Part shown: positions 61,430 through 64,000 of the stretch, in pieces
Layout of the letters: each line of letters opens with the position of its first letter
Numbering within the stretch: position 1 is the stretch's first letter
From: Panorpa germanica
Taxonomy: Eukaryota; Arthropoda; Insecta; Mecoptera; Panorpidae
DNA length: 64,000 bases
Reading direction: 5' to 3'
NCBI GenBank assembly: GCA_963678705.1
Contig: OY783203.1
Coordinates: forward strand, 43,834,347 to 43,898,346
Made by a program: the position numbers and the translations under genes
Notes under the pieces: model-generated
Database searches by the model: none
What the model was told of the DNA's origin: nothing
What the model saw: only the letters and a program-made list of their open reading frames with translations

Positions 61430-63263
61430 GAAAAGCTTTGTCGGAAGAAGAAAAAGCTTTGCGTATCGTGCGGTGAAGACTATTTACCTATAAATATTAT
61501 ATAATTCAAGTTAAAATCAGTGTCTTTAATAATTCAGTTTCATACTTTGTTAAAATTATTAGTGTCAGTACATTAAATTCAGTCTTTAAAAGAATTGGAC
61601 TTTATTGTGTTTTAGTTACTAGTTGGGGATCATCTATACATTACGTCGCACACATTACTTTCGACGCATGCGCATAGAGAACAAACAGGAACATATACTT
61701 TTCTCTCTCGCACACATTTTGGACACACTAGGCTATTCACTCTCCATAGGCTGTAATGACCTCTTTAAAAAAAACTTTTTTTTATATAGGATTAAGTGCT
61801 TTGGCAGTAGTTTTGAAGATATGGATCAATTTGTTTTCCAAAGCTTGTAAATAATTATTTAGTAAATCCTTTATTCAGAAATTTATTGTTACAGATATAA
61901 ATATTTTAAAGTTATTTATGTAACAATCGTTACACTTGAATGCTTATTATTTCTCTTTTATTTAATTTATTTAATGTCGATCTATTTACGATGCCTTGAT
62001 AACAACCAAACTCTAAAAATATAAATCGACACAACAGTCAGCGTCAAGCATCAATACTCTTACCCACTGGGTCCTCCCAATAAATCAGAGATGTATTTAT
62101 TATAAGAAATTGCATTAACATGGTAATAAATCTAATCAATCGCTATCAATCACCCACTCTTGCTACCCTTCTTTTCCATATTTGTATGATAAATTCAATG
62201 CATAGACTACTGATTAGTCAACGCTTATCTTTATAAAAAAGATTTATTTTTATTTGAGTAACTACTAAAATAAATCCGTAAAAATATTAACCATAGAACA
62301 AAAATTAATCTCGGTTATTAATTAGGATAAAAATAATCTTGAATAAAATATTTTAAGTATTTCAGCAAGTGTAATATGTACTTATATTTTTTCAGGATGG
62401 AGATTTAACACACTGTATTTGTACTTAATTAATATGTTGCTAATGGCGTGTATATATTGACTTGTAATTAAAACATTATCTACACTCTTAAAAATAACTT
62501 TATGATTTTTAAAACATTTCTAAAGCATATTTTAGAACCAGGGGCCCTATTCCTGACTCTTGCGAACAATGATCGAAATCGAACAGATCTGATTTATATG
62601 ACTGAAACATCTTACGAATCATTTTTAAAAGAGTATTCCTTTACTATTCCTCAATTTTATTATTAAATATTATTATAGTTCAGAACTACTCTTTAAGACG
62701 CTTAAAAACTTAAAAAAAGGCATGAAATAGTACCCTATGCAACATATATACAATTAGAGTGGGTACTATGACTATGCTAAAAGGACGCAGGTCTGGGGGC
62801 TCTGGGTTCCTAACAGTAAAGCACTTTCTGGAAATAACTTCCATTGTAAACTCAGTAAACTATGTTCATATAAAAACGTATCGGGATTTAGTAATATCGG
62901 TTGCGGTAAAATTTATCCATTTTTTAAAATCAGCGAACTTTTTTTAACCTCAACCGCAAATTATATTCTGCAGAGTAACAATTTATAATTAAATTTTTTT
63001 TCAACAACCTAATTCATGCCACTTAATAAAACTTTCAGAAGGCACGCTTTCAATTTACATTTTGTATATACATTTCACACAACCGTCAACTCAATTTGAA
63101 ATGCCTATATGCAATAGCATGGTCTATCGAGCAAAGATACATACTTTAAAACTGGTGCAACAACATATAAACATACACTTGGAACATTATAATATAGGAA
63201 CGATAGAAGAATAAACAAGTTATAAATATTTTGCTTGCCGTAACAGCTGAGTATAGTAATTTC
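61430..63263. other. Spacer of unit 2 downstream of MAGE copy 2
   Basis: Near-identical to 57056-58893. The 61623-61850 frame exists here because of single-base differences from unit 1 and has no motif. It includes the second copies of the SINE and of the Helitron-like end (minus strand, from 63210). Confidence 0.5.
61961..62080 (-). repeat. SINE, internally deleted (unit 2)
   Basis: Same insertion as 57587-57708, carried along by the tandem duplication. Confidence 0.65.
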
Positions 63264-64000
63264 AGATTCACAAGTTAGAGTTGCAACACTTGCATATCCT
63301 GAACTTTGTAAAAAATGTAGGCTTGTTCCAAAACCCGCAGCTACTATATTTATGAAAAGATTAATTTGATTCATTTCAGAAATTTATAGTACACCTTTGT
63401 TACATAATTATTAAAACAAAAACTCAGATCAAACGAAAACACTTTTGTTGTTGTTTTTTTTTTGTGAACATTTGCGCTTGTCAGTTGTTTTTTATCATGT
63501 TTATAAATTTTATGGGACACACAGAAAAACACTAAAAACAAAACCAGTCTGTTCAGTGTGAAGCAAACCGTTTGCAGTTTTTTTGGTAGCGTATAGTTTG
63601 AATCTTCACCGCCGCGAGTCGCCCTAAAATTATATTTTCAATCTAATCAGGCTTTGTCTAATATATATATAGAGGTGTATTTTTTCTTGTATCTAGTAGT
63701 AGAATATTAATAACAATTGAAGATAGAAAATAAAGTGTTCTTGAAGAGTAAGTTACACGGTTATTGTCTCTAATTTTAATAAGTGTTAATAACACTTATT
63801 ATATACATTGTGAAATAAATCAGGTTATTTAACAAGATTCATCATGGTTAAAGTTAAGAAAACGAAAGAGTTATCTGAAACAGAACTTAATGATGCAATA
63901 TCTAATACTGCACGATATTTGTTGGTTATGTTTACCACTACTAACGATATTGTGAAAAGTACCAATATTATTAAACATTGTTTCCATGGTCACCCAAAGA
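63264..64000 (+). repeat. Tandem duplication unit 3, cut by the window end
   Basis: It starts with the same agattcacaagttagag word. Its upstream spacer is intermediate: it has the 'gcaaaccgtttgcagttttt' segment missing from unit 1 but lacks about 166 bp that unit 2 has, including the right arm of the palindrome. Confidence 0.85.
63844..64000 (+). CDS. MAGE homology protein, copy 3 (partial, exon 1 only)
   Basis: The ATG and 157 bases of exon 1 are inside the window; the frame is open to the edge. It has Lys5 as in copy 1 but His48 and Pro51 as in copy 2, so it is a distinct copy and not a simple repeat of either. It ends within the window because of the cut, not because of a truncation in the gene. 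Confidence 0.85.
   Translation, partial: MVKVKKTKELSETELNDAISNTARYLLVMFTTTNDIVKSTNIIKHCFHGHPK

Larger units (their letters stand above)
58894..63263 (+). repeat. Tandem duplication unit 2 (4.37 kb) carrying MAGE copy 2
   Basis: Head-to-tail neighbour of unit 1, with junctions at identical sequence positions (58893/58894 and 63263/63264). It keeps the longest form of the upstream spacer, including a 10 bp-arm palindrome at 59175-59199. The 89-codon minus-strand frames at 58735-59004 and 63105-63374 each straddle a unit junction and exist only because of the tandem arrangement. Confidence 0.85.

Noticed and set aside
61623..61850. 75-codon frame downstream of MAGE copy 2
   Set aside because: Not open in the equivalent place of unit 1 and without motif; a chance frame in the spacer.

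Overview
The window is nuclear DNA of an arthropod, most likely an insect. The evidence is high A+T (about 70 percent by eye), low gene density, short GT-AG introns, a many-copy tRNA-derived SINE, Helitron and TTAA-type DNA transposon remnants, a non-LTR retrotransposon scrap, and long (AT)n tracts. I could not place the order. Nothing looks bacterial or organellar: there are no operons, no ribosome binding sites and no CRISPR.

Layout. 0-8 kb: A+T-rich intergenic DNA with a purine-rich non-LTR retrotransposon remnant (about 0.98-1.6 kb), a GC-rich patch (3.1-3.3 kb) and SINE pieces. 8.1-9.2 kb: one intronless minus-strand gene for a low-complexity 349-residue protein I do not recognise. 9.4-34 kb: mostly repeats, including full and partial SINEs, a complete 575 bp non-autonomous Helitron, a 600 bp element flanked by TTAA, foldback hairpins and microsatellites. 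A few short stretches here look like isolated exons (12.63, 19.31 and 20.38 kb). 34.6-39.5 kb: a tandem pair of two-exon minus-strand genes for small helical proteins (119 and 120 residues). Their proteins are only about 40 percent identical, yet about 300 bp of 5' flank is about 94 percent identical. 39.5-54 kb: repeat-rich DNA with more SINEs, a degraded TIR element and a small GC-richer ORF at 54.15 kb.

54.7-64 kb: a head-to-tail array of about 4.2-4.4 kb units. Each unit carries a five-exon gene that I assembled by hand from splice sites. The product (215 residues) has the hallmarks of a MAGE homology protein, i.e. the Nse3/NSMCE3 subunit of the SMC5/6 complex. Two copies are complete and intact, and a third begins before the window ends. 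Animals outside placental mammals usually keep one MAGE gene, so a recent array is the most notable feature here, provided it is not an assembly artefact.

No pathway links the recognised genes. The common theme is local tandem duplication (MAGE units and the helical-protein pair) in a transposon-rich background. Calls come from reading the sequence by eye; no alignment or database search was run.
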